Shown here: piece after piece, positions 32,636 to 43,419 of the stretch
Layout of the letters: every line of letters starts with the position of its first letter
Numbering within the stretch: the stretch's first letter is position 1
NCBI GenBank assembly: GCA_018907035.1
Contig: JACCIC010000277.1
Span: forward strand, 515,001 to 579,000
DNA length: 64,000 nucleotides
Reading direction: 5' to 3'
From: Sycobia sp. Sy_11
Lineage: Eukaryota; Arthropoda; Insecta; Hymenoptera; Epichrysomallidae
Made by a program: the position numbers and the translations under genes
The notes under the pieces: model-generated
Told to the model about the DNA's origin: nothing
The model's database searches: none
What the model saw: only the letters and a program-made list of their open reading frames with translations

Positions 32636-33472
32636 TGAACGGTGGCGTAAACACCCGATCGACTAATTTTTCTTGGATAAAAGGTCGAGTTTTCCGCCCC
32701 AAAAGCAGTTCTCTCGGTGATACGGCCGAAAGAAGCTTCCTAGAGCTATCTTGACGCCAGAGCTCTAGTAATCCTGTCCGTTCGAAAATCCTGAATACTA
32801 GCGAATCGCGAAAACGAATAACCGCGATCCTGGTTGCGCGGCGCTCCGTTAAAGACCAGCAGGCTCTACTATCCCGTCCGAATCCTAGTGAAGCTTGAAT
32901 CTGGTTGCGTGGTGCTCCATTAAAGACCAGCGGCTTCACTAAAAACTCCTCTCTTTTTCCTGGTAAGACTTGATCCTGCGTGCGCGGCGCTCTGTTCAAG
33001 CCCACCGTTCTCAGTCCTATACACGAACAAAGCCCTGAACCTGGGTGTAATAGACCAGCAAGCTACGTTCTCTTACCAAACTCCCCCCAGCCCTAGTAAG
33101 AGTTTGTATAAATATAGTATGCGACGTTAGTAAATTAAGTACGTTTAAAATTAAGATTGTAAATAAAGTTTAAAAATAAGCAGCGTGCGACAACTAGTGT
33201 AATAAGGTATAGTATAAGGTTTTAAACAGGAAGTTCTGCCTTGTCTTTTGCAGATCGGAGGGCTCGAAGCCAGAAAAGATTATTAACATTTGCTTATAAA
33301 CATGTTATTCTTTGTATGTTCTTTTATTACAATACACTTTGTTATTATTTTTACATCGGAACACAATTGAGTAAACGCGATTTTTCCTGATCTTGTCTAA
33401 ATTCCCTTTCCTTTCAAAACGATCCTGGCGCTGCCGCGTAAGCTATCCCGTAGGGAAAAGGGAAACGTTACA
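32636..33472 (+). repeat. LTR-like block L2 with internal tandem motif
   Basis: Paralogue of L1 (6391-6893) and more complete on its left. A roughly 60-80 bp motif built on GATCCTGGTTGCGCGGCGCT followed by CCGTTAAAGACCAGC recurs three to four times (about 32827, 32897, 32951, 33037). It carries GTATAAATATAGT as promoter candidate at about 33106 and ends GGGAAACGTTACA at 33472, followed by repeat X sequence. The left end is not fixed. Confidence 0.55.
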
Positions 33473-33599
33473 TATAAATATATAATAAAATATATAATTT
33501 GGAGAATATAGTGACTTATACAATTTAAAATATGTAATAGTATTTTAAATATGTATATTAATATATATTATTAACTTTTGCAAGTAATAATGATCATAT

Positions 33600-33651
<52 letters not shown>

Positions 33652-33697
33652 ATTAATTCGTTATTGTATTGTTAAGCATCCTCGTTTATTGTATTCT

Positions 33698-33742
<45 letters not shown>

Positions 33743-33760
33743 TTTAAACGAATAAGTTGG
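33473..33760. repeat. Repeat X fragment (copy 3) with two (TA)n tracts
   Basis: TATAATTTGGAGAATATAGTGA and ACTTTTGCAAGTAATAATGA-like blocks match 17450-17580. (TA)n tracts are at about 33604-33649 and 33700-33740. The right half of X was not found after the tracts. Confidence 0.5.
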
Positions 33761-34856
33761 GTTTGATACAATGGTCATTTAATGCAATGGTCATAATAAT
33801 CTTACCGCTCGGAAGTAGTTCGTGATATATAAAACTCTTTTGATCCCACCATCTTGAGATCATGACCTTATTTTAATTAATCTCAGCACTATACATTAAG
33901 TTGTAGGTCATATATTGTATTTGTGTGTCCCTTAATCCACAACTGCTATGACAGGTCGTTTCTAAACATTTAAGTGCTGTCAAAGAGAAAAGAGAACTGA
34001 AATTCATGCGGTACGTGGCGCCTAATGTTAATTACAAATACATAAAATGAAATGTCGGTAAAATTTGTGTTCAATTCGATTAGTAGTTTAGGAACTATAA
34101 GTAATTTGAAATTTTAAGTCTATGGAAAGTCTTGATGTATCTGTAAGCTGCATTAATATGCTTAATTTGTGAATTATAATTCTAGCACAGTTAGTACGGA
34201 AGTTGGAATTAATAAAAATTTTTTTTGGGTGAATGTTAAAATTTATAACCATAAATACCCTAGAGCAATTATAAGTTTATTTAAATAGACTTTAATGTCT
34301 TGTTACAGACTTTCTGTAAAAATGTAGTTTACGAAATAAATTTGTTATGTTAAAAGAGAGATCAAATTTTCCCGTTATAGTTCAACATTTTACTCTCAGA
34401 AATTGTAACGTTATCAAACAAAAATTTTTTTTTCAGGAAAAGGAAATAATGCTTTTTTTTTAAAAGTAATTTAACTTTTCGATGTATTATTTATAGTAAA
34501 ATAGTAAAAGTATAGGAATTATATATAGCGACTGTCGTACAATGTATCAAAGTTTTTATAATTGGAGCGTACTGCTGAGGGCACAACAAAATGAATAATT
34601 TCTAATTTCTTTTTTTGCAAGAGCAGCGACTGATGTTGTGCTTGCATGTTATTGAAATGCGTCACATTATGTAATTTTTTAATTTTTCCGTTGGCATATT
34701 GGTAGATATATATAATTTTTTTTTTATTCTTCGCGAAAAAGTTTTGTATATGGAGTAGGTGTCATTATATATTTGAAGTAGAATATATCTTATAAAATTA
34801 AACATAATTCGTGCGTTACTATTACTAAGTTACAAAAAAATTATGGTAAATCAAAA
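33761..34856. other. No gene recognised
   Basis: AT-rich sequence without family resemblance or long ORF. Confidence 0.4.
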
Positions 34857-35711
34857 TTGTAGGATTGGTGATCGTCCTCGTCGCGTCCGACGCGAGCCTA
34901 TCACCGTCATCCGCGGTCCTACGCTCCCCCCCGCGCTTTTGTTCATGGATTTGATGACCTGAAATATCTTTGGAAGACACGCGTGACGCGAGACACTATC
35001 GCCTGTGTCGCCGACGAAGTTAGAAGTGTGACATTAGAAAGAAAAAGGATAGAGGTAGTAGAAAGGATTAAGAGAGATACAGAGAGTATGGAGGAGGTAG
35101 TGGAGGCAATAAAGACGAGAGAGAGAGAATAATGAAAGAACCGGCAAAAGTATTATGAAAGAAGATAGTATGGGGGGGCGAGGTCGAAGATAAGGGACTA
35201 GGAACAGAGAGAAGGAGCGAGATCGATAGTAAGGGACTAAGAAGAGAGAGGAGAAGCGAGGGCGGAATAAAGCGAGAACGACTGCGGCAGAAGACAACAA
35301 CACCCGTCGGAGGAGGAAGTCACAGTATGTCCACGCCACCCATCCATCAATGGATCCGCCACCGTCACCAACCCCCACCGCTCTTTGGGACAGATGTGAG
35401 TGCGCGTCGCGCAGTATTCCCGTTTTTTTCGCGTCGGCGGTTGTGGTGATCGGGACGCATCGGAGGTAATGAACTTGTGGGAGCCGTGGGTAAGGAACGG
35501 GTGTCATCGGTCATTAATATGCGAGCAACCAAGCGGGCCTGCTATCCTTGAAAGATTATTTCTTTCCTTATCCCGTCCTACACCTGGCGGCAAATTTCTC
35601 CGTAGAAGGCGGGCGGAATCCCCATCCCCCCAGTGGATTGCAAGTGACTGGAAGTTGTAAATTTGTTTGTGTGCGCGCAATAAAATTTAAAATTAAATAA
35701 TTTTTACCGCA
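34857..35711 (+). repeat. GC- and purine-rich block, possibly an LTR
   Basis: It stands out from AT-rich flanks. It opens with TGTAGGATTGG and ends ACCGCA, which would satisfy TG...CA. Its GAGA-rich interior and the TTTGTGTGCGCG string near the end resemble the E5 LTR (54400-55260). No primer site or second copy is present, so the LTR reading is tentative. The minus-strand ORF at 35034-35507 is a translation of the pyrimidine-rich strand and is not supported. Confidence 0.35.
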
Positions 35712-36665
35712 TTAGGGGCAAACTTAGTTTCTAACTGTTTTAACGGAAAAAGGACATTTATGATGGAAAATGGATACACGTTAGCTTAATCAAAATATTT
35801 TCCGTTATTTTCTACTAATTTTTTCCATTTTACAAGCAAGCTGATGATACGGTGGCTAAAGAACGATGGCAGTTTCGAGGCGATACAATCACCCACAAAT
35901 TCTCGCACTTCTTGAACATGTCGTAAGTGTGTATCAACAAGATCGTTCTGCATCGATTGAATATGTGGTAATAAGAGCGCACTATGTCTAGCGAGTATGC
36001 TACGTGCGGTAGCAGTATGAGTAGCACTTCCCATTAAGCTCCAACAGGGTGTGTTTACAGCTTTCGCAATATGTGGCCGAGCATTATCAAGCAAGAGAAT
36101 GACTAAATTTTTGTTGCAAATCATTCAGTTGGCATTTGTACACCTCGACAGTGACGGTTTTATTCTGTTTTAGTCGTTCGTAATACAGAAAACCCTGTTC
36201 GTACCACCAATACCTTTTGGCCGTGGACGTTCCGTTTTGGTGTCGATTTGAACGGTCGGCCTGGGCTCACCCATGACATTTTGAGCTTAGGATTTTCATA
36301 GTAGATCCACTTTTTATCGCCAGTTACAATAAGCCACAAAAAACTCTTTTCTTACCTGGCAAGCAAAGAGAGTGCTATGTTGTATCGATTCATAATGGCA
36401 CTCCCGATCAAATGGTGTAGCATCCATCTTCCTTGGTTATGAATCTTTCCCATTGCATGTTAACGTTTTCCAACTACTTTGTCACTGACTCCTAACTAAC
36501 TAGCAAGTTCTCTCAGCATTTGAGCTGAGTTTGTATCCAATAGTGCTTGCAATTTACTATCTTCAAACTTTTTTGGCTGTCGAGAAGGTTCTTTGTCATT
36601 AACGTCAGTATCTCCACTTCTAAACCTTCTACATGTGGTAAGTGATGAAATTTATTCGCCATAAC
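35712..36665 (-). pseudogene. Mariner M2 transposase remnant, second family
   Basis: Related to M1. A TIR-like end TTAGGGGCAAACTTAGTTTC lies at 35712. Minus-strand coding remnants run from about 36660 (CFKNVMANKFHHLPHV) to the end NNGKYFD at 35786. The second catalytic block reads LLLDNARPH, with the His of HDNARPH lost, and the third block is unreadable through frame changes. The 5' end with its TIR is missing; the coding sequence instead joins unrelated sequence at about 36680. Confidence 0.75.
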
Positions 36666-36760
36666 ATTCTTAAAGCAGTACAACCTTGCCTGAATTAACG
36701 TTAGATTGTCCAAGAATCTTCATCATATTGACAATGTCTACTGGCGTGTAGTCAGCCATT
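36666..36760 (-). pseudogene. Short N-terminal HTH-like coding fragment fused to M2
   Basis: ATG at 36758 on the minus strand starts MADYTPVDIVNMMKILGQSN and runs about 29 codons to a stop inside M2 sequence. The phrase resembles the DUF4817-type helix-turn-helix found at the start of many insect transposon-linked proteins. It is not part of mariner. The identification is from memory of the motif and is uncertain. Confidence 0.4.
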
Positions 36761-38040
36761 TTTCTGCTGGTAATATTGAAAATGTAATTCAATATTACCG
36801 GAAGTAATTTGTTCTTGTTATGTTGTCGATGAAAACCTAATGATGACAAGCTGAGGAGCTATCAGAATTCCCAAGTCATATAAAAAATTCGACTCTATTT
36901 ATTGGTATGTCTTACAAAGTCTTATACGGTTGTCAAATGTCCCCTTTGAGTTCTAGAATTATTGTCTTAACCATTTTCGGCTAAATTGCATATCTAAAGA
37001 GATATCATGGGTGGTACATTAAAATGGGACACTTTGTATATAGAATATGTATAAATAATATAAGATAGACTCACATATTGTAGAGATATCTTATTTTTTG
37101 GAAATCGTATTTTTCAGCATAAATGACATACCTGAAACAAAAAGAAAAATTAAATATAGATAAATGCATAATAATTTAAAAGTTTTATACACATAAATAA
37201 AAATAACAATAGTTATTCATTTTTTATAATATACGTATAGAATTTTGTCTTATTTACATATACTTACAGCAATGGAACATTGCAAAGAAATAAAAATTCC
37301 TATTTTTTTTACTTCCATTAATGAACCATGCATCCGAGAGCACTAATTACTTAATGGATGAACGAAAGAGAAAATAGAACCTCGCAGAGTTCGTTATATT
37401 CATCGATCATAAATGAGATCCAAGGTGATATCAGCAGTAAGGCTGAGGATATGTCGTGGTCCTCGATGAAGCTTTACTAAAATTGGCATTTAGCCGGCCC
37501 GTTTTGTTTCAGAAGATCGCTCGATTGTTTTAGGACAAAGCTATGAAAATGTGTGAATGCGAAAGAAAAAATTAAAGAGTGGAGCGAGGAAAAATAGTAT
37601 AGAGAGAGATAAAGAAAAAAAGAGTCAAGAGACAGAGAACGGCATTATTTTTGACGCGGGAATGACAACAATCCAATAGGCCTAGATGTCTAACTGTGGT
37701 AGGTAGTGTGATTCAATTCGATTTTGTGTATCGCTTTTGCCCCATTTTTTTCTCTCTACCATATCCATTTTCCATACTGCAAGTTCTTATCTTGTAACAA
37801 GGTTACGTTCGCCGATGCTGTCTGCCTATTTCTTATTTGTAACTATAGAAATAGAGCAGTTTATAAGCAAGGAGTAGATTAAAATTTGCTAAAGGAGTAG
37901 ATAGGCTATAGGTATTCTAGCACATAGGCATTCTGGCACAGCTCCCTCCCCCCCTTAAAAAGTGTGCTGAGCCCCCAACAAGGTCATGATGGGGACATAG
38001 CACGCTTTAGACGTGAGTGCACTTTAGATGGATATCAATT
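36761..38040. other. No gene recognised
   Basis: AT-rich. A direct or near-direct reading for genes gave nothing; a CCTCCCCCCCTT run occurs near 37945. Confidence 0.4.
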
Positions 38041-38640
38041 ATACATTTCAATTAGTATAATCGGTTTACGGTTGATGGTTATGAATGTCTCTCATTATAG
38101 AAAATCCATGCCCCCTATACTGTATAATGAAATCAAGATATTTTTCTCTGTCACTCTCTCGATTTGTATCTTCGGGATTTCGGAAGAGTATAATGCCGTT
38201 GCGATTGTAAAAGGGAATGACTACGGAAAACCAGCATATAGACGTTCTATTTTCATAAGGTAAAAGCGGGCCGTATTAGAAGCGAAAACATGTGACTCTT
38301 GATATACTGACCGAGGTTAACTCATCAATTACTATAATCCACTTACCATGTATAGCGATGAATGTCATCCTTATAGAAAACACGTACCCGCTATACTGTA
38401 TAATAAAATCTAGATATTTTTCTTCGCCAGTCCCACATCTTGGATCCTCTCAATTTCGGTCAAGTATATAAAATCGTTGCGTATCAAAAAGGGAGTGACT
38501 ATGGGCGATCAGCATAATGACATTGTATTTTCAAAAAAATAAAAACGAGTTGTATTGGAGGCGAACACATTCGCCTCTTAATAAACCGACCGAGATTGAC
38601 TCATCAATTAGTATAATTCCCTTACTTTTGACGTCATAGT
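38041..38640. repeat. Tandem repeat with about 278-bp period, two and a fraction copies
   Basis: CAATTAGTATAAT-type starts occur at 38049, 38326 and 38605 (spacing 277 and 279). Each is followed by GATGAATGTC-like, TATAGAAAA, CCCGCTATACTGTATAATAAA-like and CTCATCAATTA-like blocks. The units are diverged. Non-coding; the 99-codon ORF in the first unit is not kept in the second. Confidence 0.75.
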
Positions 38641-39028
38641 TGTGAGTGAGGAAGGGAAAGGATGGATAATGGAGTTCCTTCATGAATGAAGAAAAGTTTC
38701 TTGTGTCAAAAAAAATAGAAAGGATGGGCTAAGCCGCACTTTCTAAACGCAATTTAGAATCTGTAGGCGGTTCTTTTTTTTGATCAATAGGAAAGTTTCC
38801 TAGTGCATAGTAGTGGAAAGACCAGTAATAGAAAACGATATAAAAGGCGAATGACAGTGAGTTTATGTATCGCAGTATACTTACAGATTTCAAATTTGAA
38901 AAGTTTTAAATTGAAATATAAAAGTAGCGCTGAATGCCAACGGCAATGCCTACAGCAACAGCAATGGCAAGCGTTTTCCTGCTGTTGAAAAGGCTCCGCG
39001 AAGTCGTCCCAGTAAATATTATAAGACT

Positions 39029-39548
39029 ATGCACTTGTTCGCGGAGGAGGAAAACGAGGAGGAGGAGGAGGAGCAGAGGACGACCAGGTCCACCACCCCT
39101 ATTCCCATCGCCACAGCTTCTCTCTCAAGGGCTGTAACGCCGACGATCGAGAGATCTCGATCACCATTTCTACAGAAGGAGCGGAAAAAACCAGCTTCTG
39201 CTGCGGATTGGATGTTCCTGTATAGGAGGATACAGGAGATGTCCGAAACAATTCTGCATGCTGCAAAGTATGCAGAAATGTTTGAGACCATTGCATCAGG
39301 TAATTTACTTAATAATATATAATTACATTATGGTATATAATATTCATAATGCATATATAATATATAATAATACTGATCAGAAATATAATGATACTAATAA
39401 TACTTTTATTTTTTCTTTTATTACAGCAATGAAAAAACATCGTCCAACTTATTATCAGTTGGACGTGCGATCGATGATCCCGGTCCGAGAGGAAACAAAA
39501 AAGTCAGCCCAGGAGCCAGAAGATGACAAAAACAACGACGACGATTAA
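39029..39548 (+). CDS. Possible two-exon gene, acidic and Ser/Thr-rich protein
   Basis: Exon 1 runs 39029-39299 and ends at CATCAG/GTAATT; exon 2 runs 39427-39548 after TTTTATTACAG. Joined, they give one frame of 130 codons with the reading phase preserved across the 127-bp intron. The protein has an acidic run of eight or more Glu near the start, a basic Ser/Pro-rich middle and an amphipathic helix-like part (WMFLYRRIQEMSETILHAAK) before an acidic end. The frame remains open upstream of the ATG for about 30 codons to near 38920, so an earlier exon may exist. The family is not recognised. It could be a host gene, a transposon accessory gene or part of the viral island. Confidence 0.45.
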
Positions 39549-40110
39549 TGGTCACCGCAGCCCATCTGTCGAAAGCATGGGCCAGCGCAGTAGCTCAAGT
39601 ATAGAGGAAATAGACATTCAAGTAGAACTTCCGCACATAATATCCGATATGTATTTGAAAAAAACATGTAAAAATAAAAAAAAGTCCAAATATAATATAA
39701 TTAAATGTAATATAATATATAATTCAATATAATATATGTATATTAACAAAAATAAATAAGTAAAATTAAATTCAATAGGATGCTTTGTTTATTATTTATG
39801 CTTATAATATGTCAATGAATTATTTTTGGTTGCTCTTCAATTGTTTAATATAATTATCTAATATTATAATATAGAATATAAATAAACTAATATTACAATA
39901 TTTAATGTTAAGCTAGATTTCTAAAAATGTACAATATTTTCTTAAATGATTTAAATTACTAACATATCATTTTAAATAAAGAAGTGTATGTATAAGAATA
40001 AATGTATATAAAAATAAATGATTGAAGGAGACAACTGAACTGAAGAATCATAGCCGAGGATGATGCAGCAAAGAAGAAGCTAAGTTAGAGACAGTGACAA
40101 AGAAAATGCA
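39549..40110. other. No gene recognised
   Basis: AT-rich 3' flank of the two-exon candidate. AATAAA sites occur near 39752 and 39975. Confidence 0.4.
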
Positions 40111-40116
40111 CCTGAC

Positions 40117-40148
40117 GGGGGGGGAGTTTGACCTGCGAGCCCCCCCCC
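40117..40148. repeat. G-run and C-run inverted repeat
   Basis: Eight G (40117-40124), a 15-base spacer and nine C (40140-40148) can form a GC-only hairpin in AT-rich DNA. Confidence 0.8.
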
Positions 40149-40254
40149 AAAATCCCCAACAGCAAAATTCCTAAAAAGTCCTGAAATTCTTGGAATTTTC
40201 AGAAAATTCTTGGAATTTTATATTTCCTAGAATTCTTTTATTTAAAAATTTCTT

Positions 40255-40610
40255 AAATTTATAATTTTTTTTCATTTTAAAATTTCTTTTTAAAATTACT
40301 TTAATTTATAATTTCTTTACTTTAAAATTTTCCTTTTAAAATTTCTTAAATTTATAATTTTTTTTTTCATTTTAAAATTTCTGTTTAAAATTTCTTTAAT
40401 TTATAATTTCTTTACTTTTAAATTTTCTTTTTAAATTTTCTTAAATTTATAATGTTTTTTTCATTTTAAAATTTCTTTTTAAAATTACTTTAATTCATAA
40501 TTTCTTTACTTTTAAATTTATAATTTTTTTTCATTTTAAAATTTCTTTTTAAAAGTACTTTAATTTAAAATTACTTTTTTTTAAGGTAGGAAGAAAATAC
40601 TTTTTTTATT
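40255..40610. repeat. AT-rich tandem repeat, period about 93 bp
   Basis: AAATTTATAATTTTTTTTCA-type starts recur at about 40255, 40348, 40443 and 40515. The last unit is shorter. Each unit carries smaller AAAATTTCTTTTTAAAATT modules. Confidence 0.7.
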
Positions 40611-40663
40611 AATATAAATTTTATTTTATTTTTTAAGATTATATTAAAATACATTTTATTCAA

Positions 40664-41341
40664 CCAGTTTCGTCCCGTCCGTACTTCTCACTTAAATAAT
40701 GTTCTATCCATGTGCGCATACACATTACGTTACGGATCGCACAAATTGGTAATTGCCTTCTGAAAGACGTATGGTTCCCACAAACCACGTATTGCTTTTC
40801 ACTCTGTAGCGATTGCAGCGATGGACACTGTAGCTCTTCTACATCAGCTTTATTTCTGAAATTCGAAAAAAAACATTATGAAAAATTATGAAAAATTATG
40901 AAAAATTATGAAAATTATGAAAAATTATGACAATTATGAAAAATTATAAAAAATTATGAAAATTATGAAAAATTATGGCAATTATGGAAAATTATGAAAA
41001 TTATGAAAATTATGAAAATTATGAAAATTATGAAGAAAGTATTAAAGTATGAAAAAGTATGAAAAAGTATGGAAAACGTATGGAAAAAATATGAACAAGT
41101 ATGGAAAAAGTATGAAACTTACATATTTGGAAGAAGGTTTGATAACCATTCCTTTTTCTCTCGGCCCTTCACGTATATTTTCTGCACCTCCTTCCAAACT
41201 CAGACAACTGAGTTCCTTTAAACTAAAAGTTTGCGGTCCTTTTGACTGAAATCCCTGCATGTCTCAGAAGTACACTTTATCTTCCGAAAATATTAGAATA
41301 TTTTTTCTAAACATTACTTCATATTCTTTCACTCTAGCCAT
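40664..41341 (-). pseudogene. Spliced gene remnant at edge of the virus-like island
   Basis: On the minus strand an ATG at 41341 begins MARVKEYEVMFRKN. The frame shifts near 41265, continues from MQGFQSKGPQTFSLKEL to PSSKY, and ends at a good donor, AAATAT/GTAAGT at 41123. A clear acceptor (TTTTTCGAATTTCAG) lies at 40856. The exon from 40855 reads NKADVEELQCPSLQ, then HTSFRRQLPICAIRNVMCMR, to a stop at about 40664. The two exons are one base out of frame as they stand. The Cys/His pattern and the FSLKEL block resemble an exonuclease-like small protein found in insect virus-derived loci, but this was not checked. The intron holds the ATTATGAAAA repeats. Confidence 0.4.
40870..41110. repeat. 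ATTATGAAAA-type microsatellite within an intron
   Basis: Units of 9-11 bp (AAAAATTATG, AAAATTATG, then AAAAGTATG and AAAAAGTATGG) repeat through most of the interval between the donor at 41123 and the acceptor at 40856. Confidence 0.85.
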
Positions 41342-41399
41342 TTTCAGATTGATATATACTAATTTTTATAGGCAGAAGTGATGATTAAGAATGATAGTT

Positions 41400-41857
41400 T
41401 TATGCTCATGCCTTCATTTGGAGACTAATGAAAGAGTGGCTCAAGTAGGCGCAGCTACTAAGGAAGAAGAGAGGGAGAATAAAATCACCAATGAGATTCG
41501 AGTAACTGTAGATATACACGCAGAAAAAGAAAGGGGCGATACAGCAACGAAGGAATATCAAGCTGTATGAGAGAGAATGATGCTTTATAGCAATGAAGCT
41601 GAACGAATAAGCGCATAGTATAATATATCGTATGAACTATCACATGAATGGAATCCTGAAGAAATCTTGGAGGTATTGGAAGGGGTAAGCTCAGTTGAAA
41701 TCGAGAGAAGGATTGTACTCCATGAGGTAATGGAAGGGGCAGAAATTGTGGTGGGGAATCCTATATGAACAGACATAGGATGATGAGGAACTCATTTGAG
41801 CAGCTGAAGAGTTTGAGATTGTCAACCTTCAACTAAGACAACAAGACTAATCTAATA
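41400..41857 (+). pseudogene. Degenerate coding-like exon, island
   Basis: Reading on the plus strand gives acidic, helix-rich sequence (for example NPEEILEVLEGVSSVEIERR, and VLHEVMEGAEIVVG) with several stops and frame changes. It ends with a donor-like AATAAG/GTAAGATT at about 41858. The next exon would begin at 41941 after TTTTCCTTTAG. The family is not recognised. The link to the small ORF downstream is inferred from the splice signals. Confidence 0.35.
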
Positions 41858-41941
41858 AGGTAAGATTCATAGTTAATTTTCTCTTAAAATATTAATTTCT
41901 TACTATGGTGGAATTAAGAAAATATTTTTTTTTCCTTTAGA

Positions 41942-42199
41942 ATGGATTTAACCACTCTAAATAAAATTTCTGAGAGCGAGTTCTTGCTGAGGAAGAAATG
42001 TACGGAATTGGAGAAAAATCATCATTACATGGTGACTGCTCTTAAGCAAATTTCTACAAAATATGGAACCAAAGTCGTTGCTGAGCTGGACGACAACTTT
42101 CAAATATTCTTACCACAGAAGATATCGTCAGAAATATTAAAAGAATTTTTCATTAATATGGCTAACAAAGCAAATAAGCTTTGTTTATTTATAGAGTAG
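41942..42199 (+). CDS. Small ORF, unrecognised, island
   Basis: An 85-residue frame from the ATG at 41942, just after a strong 3' splice site, to a TAG at 42197-42199. It begins MDLTTLNKIS and contains HHYMVTALKQISTKYGTKVV and AELDDNFQIFLPQKISSEIL. Alternating beta-type segments with a conserved-looking LDDxFQIFLP block could form an OB-like fold. This is a guess from pattern alone. It is intact, unlike its neighbours. It lies beside integrase and packaging remnants, so it may be a virus- or transposon-derived gene. No function is assigned. Confidence 0.45.
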   Translation: MDLTTLNKISESEFLLRKKCTELEKNHHYMVTALKQISTKYGTKVVAELDDNFQIFLPQKISSEILKEFFINMANKANKLCLFIE

Positions 42200-42929
42200 C
42201 ACGGTGGTAGTTGTTTTAAGTTTAATACTTTTACTTCTTAAGTAATAATAAAACATATAGTTTCATTTCTTTTCATTATTTATTTGTCAAAAACAAAAAA
42301 ACATGTATAACTTAATTCCATAAATAAATATTATAATCATAATACAATGTCTTTCTTATTTACTTTGAAATTAGTGTCCTTACACATATCCATGTATGTT
42401 ACTTATATTATATATTGTACTTAATTAATTTCTTTTTTATTTATCCAACTATCATGCTCACTATTGAATCCTAACCATTTAATATATATGCGGTCACCAC
42501 TCCGTTTTAGCACTTTTTCTACTGGATAAATTTCGGGATACTGAGTCTTTTGAATTTCAGTGTCATAAAAACCCCCAGATACAGGCTTATCGTAATACTC
42601 TTTAACGTGTTCAGTTACTGGATTAGTTTTGATAATTCTTGATATTGTAACAATTTCAGTAGACCAATTAGGTGTATAGCCTTTTTCAAAAATATGTTTT
42701 ATTTTACTTATTCGTACATTATCTCCGACACTGAATTTCGTTTTCCTTGCTAGCATCTCAATTGAAAAACGCTTCTTCACCTCCCTTTCGTTTTCTTGGC
42801 TTACATTTTCAGGCTCAATTCCTATTGTTCGATGTTTTCTTGAATTGTAAGCTTTCAGTAGAAATACTGACAGGCCCAACTTTTAATCTCCCTCAGGATC
42901 GTATTAACAAAACTCTCTGCTTCGGGCGA

Positions 42930-43337
42930 CGATATAAGATCAGGATACCGAGCAGAGAGGATTGGAACAATGACCTTAATTTGGAAGGTGATATCTGGTT
43001 CACAGCAGGATCCAGAACAGATGTTGGTACTGGATTCGGTATATATGGACCTGAACACAGTTTCAATTCAGCCTTTAGACTGAATAAATACATCAGAGTG
43101 TTTCAGGCAGAAATAGCTGCCATTGAAACCTGTGCAAACGGCTTAATGCAGAGGGGAATTAAGGGCAGATGCATAAATATATGCACAAACAGCATAACAA
43201 CGCTGAAGGCCCTCGATCAACCCTGCACTATGTCACTACTGGTCAAAGAAGCTAAAATTGCTCTAGACAATTTGGCCAGGCAAACAAGGTCTGTGTTACA
43301 TGGATACCGAGAAAATCGGCCCGTAAGGGAAACATGA
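42930..43337 (+). pseudogene. Non-LTR retrotransposon RNase H domain
   Basis: RNase H of the kind carried by R1/I/LOA-type elements. The first catalytic Asp is replaced (WFTAGSRTDVGTGFGIYG, where the family has TDGS), the Glu is kept (FQAEIAAIE), and the third catalytic block reads CTNSITTLKAL with Asn for Asp. The frame ends at 43335. The part of the frame upstream of about 42880 is antisense integrase and not part of the gene. Confidence 0.75.
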
Positions 43338-43419
43338 AAGCAGACATTATGACAAAACAAGGATGCTCATCGGAGTGCCATCGGATAAGGGATACCGCTG
43401 TACCTTACCAAAAGGGATG

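Noticed and set aside
35034..35507. 157-codon minus-strand ORF rich in Leu/Ser/Pro
   Set aside because: It is the translation of a purine-rich tract on the other strand, with no domain.
40870..41110. Short-unit direct repeats considered as a CRISPR-like array
   Set aside because: Units are 9-11 bp without spacers, an ordinary microsatellite in a eukaryotic genome.
42747..42880. N-terminal part of the plus-strand RNase H ORF
   Set aside because: It is antisense integrase sequence left of the insertion edge at 42860 and not part of the non-LTR protein.
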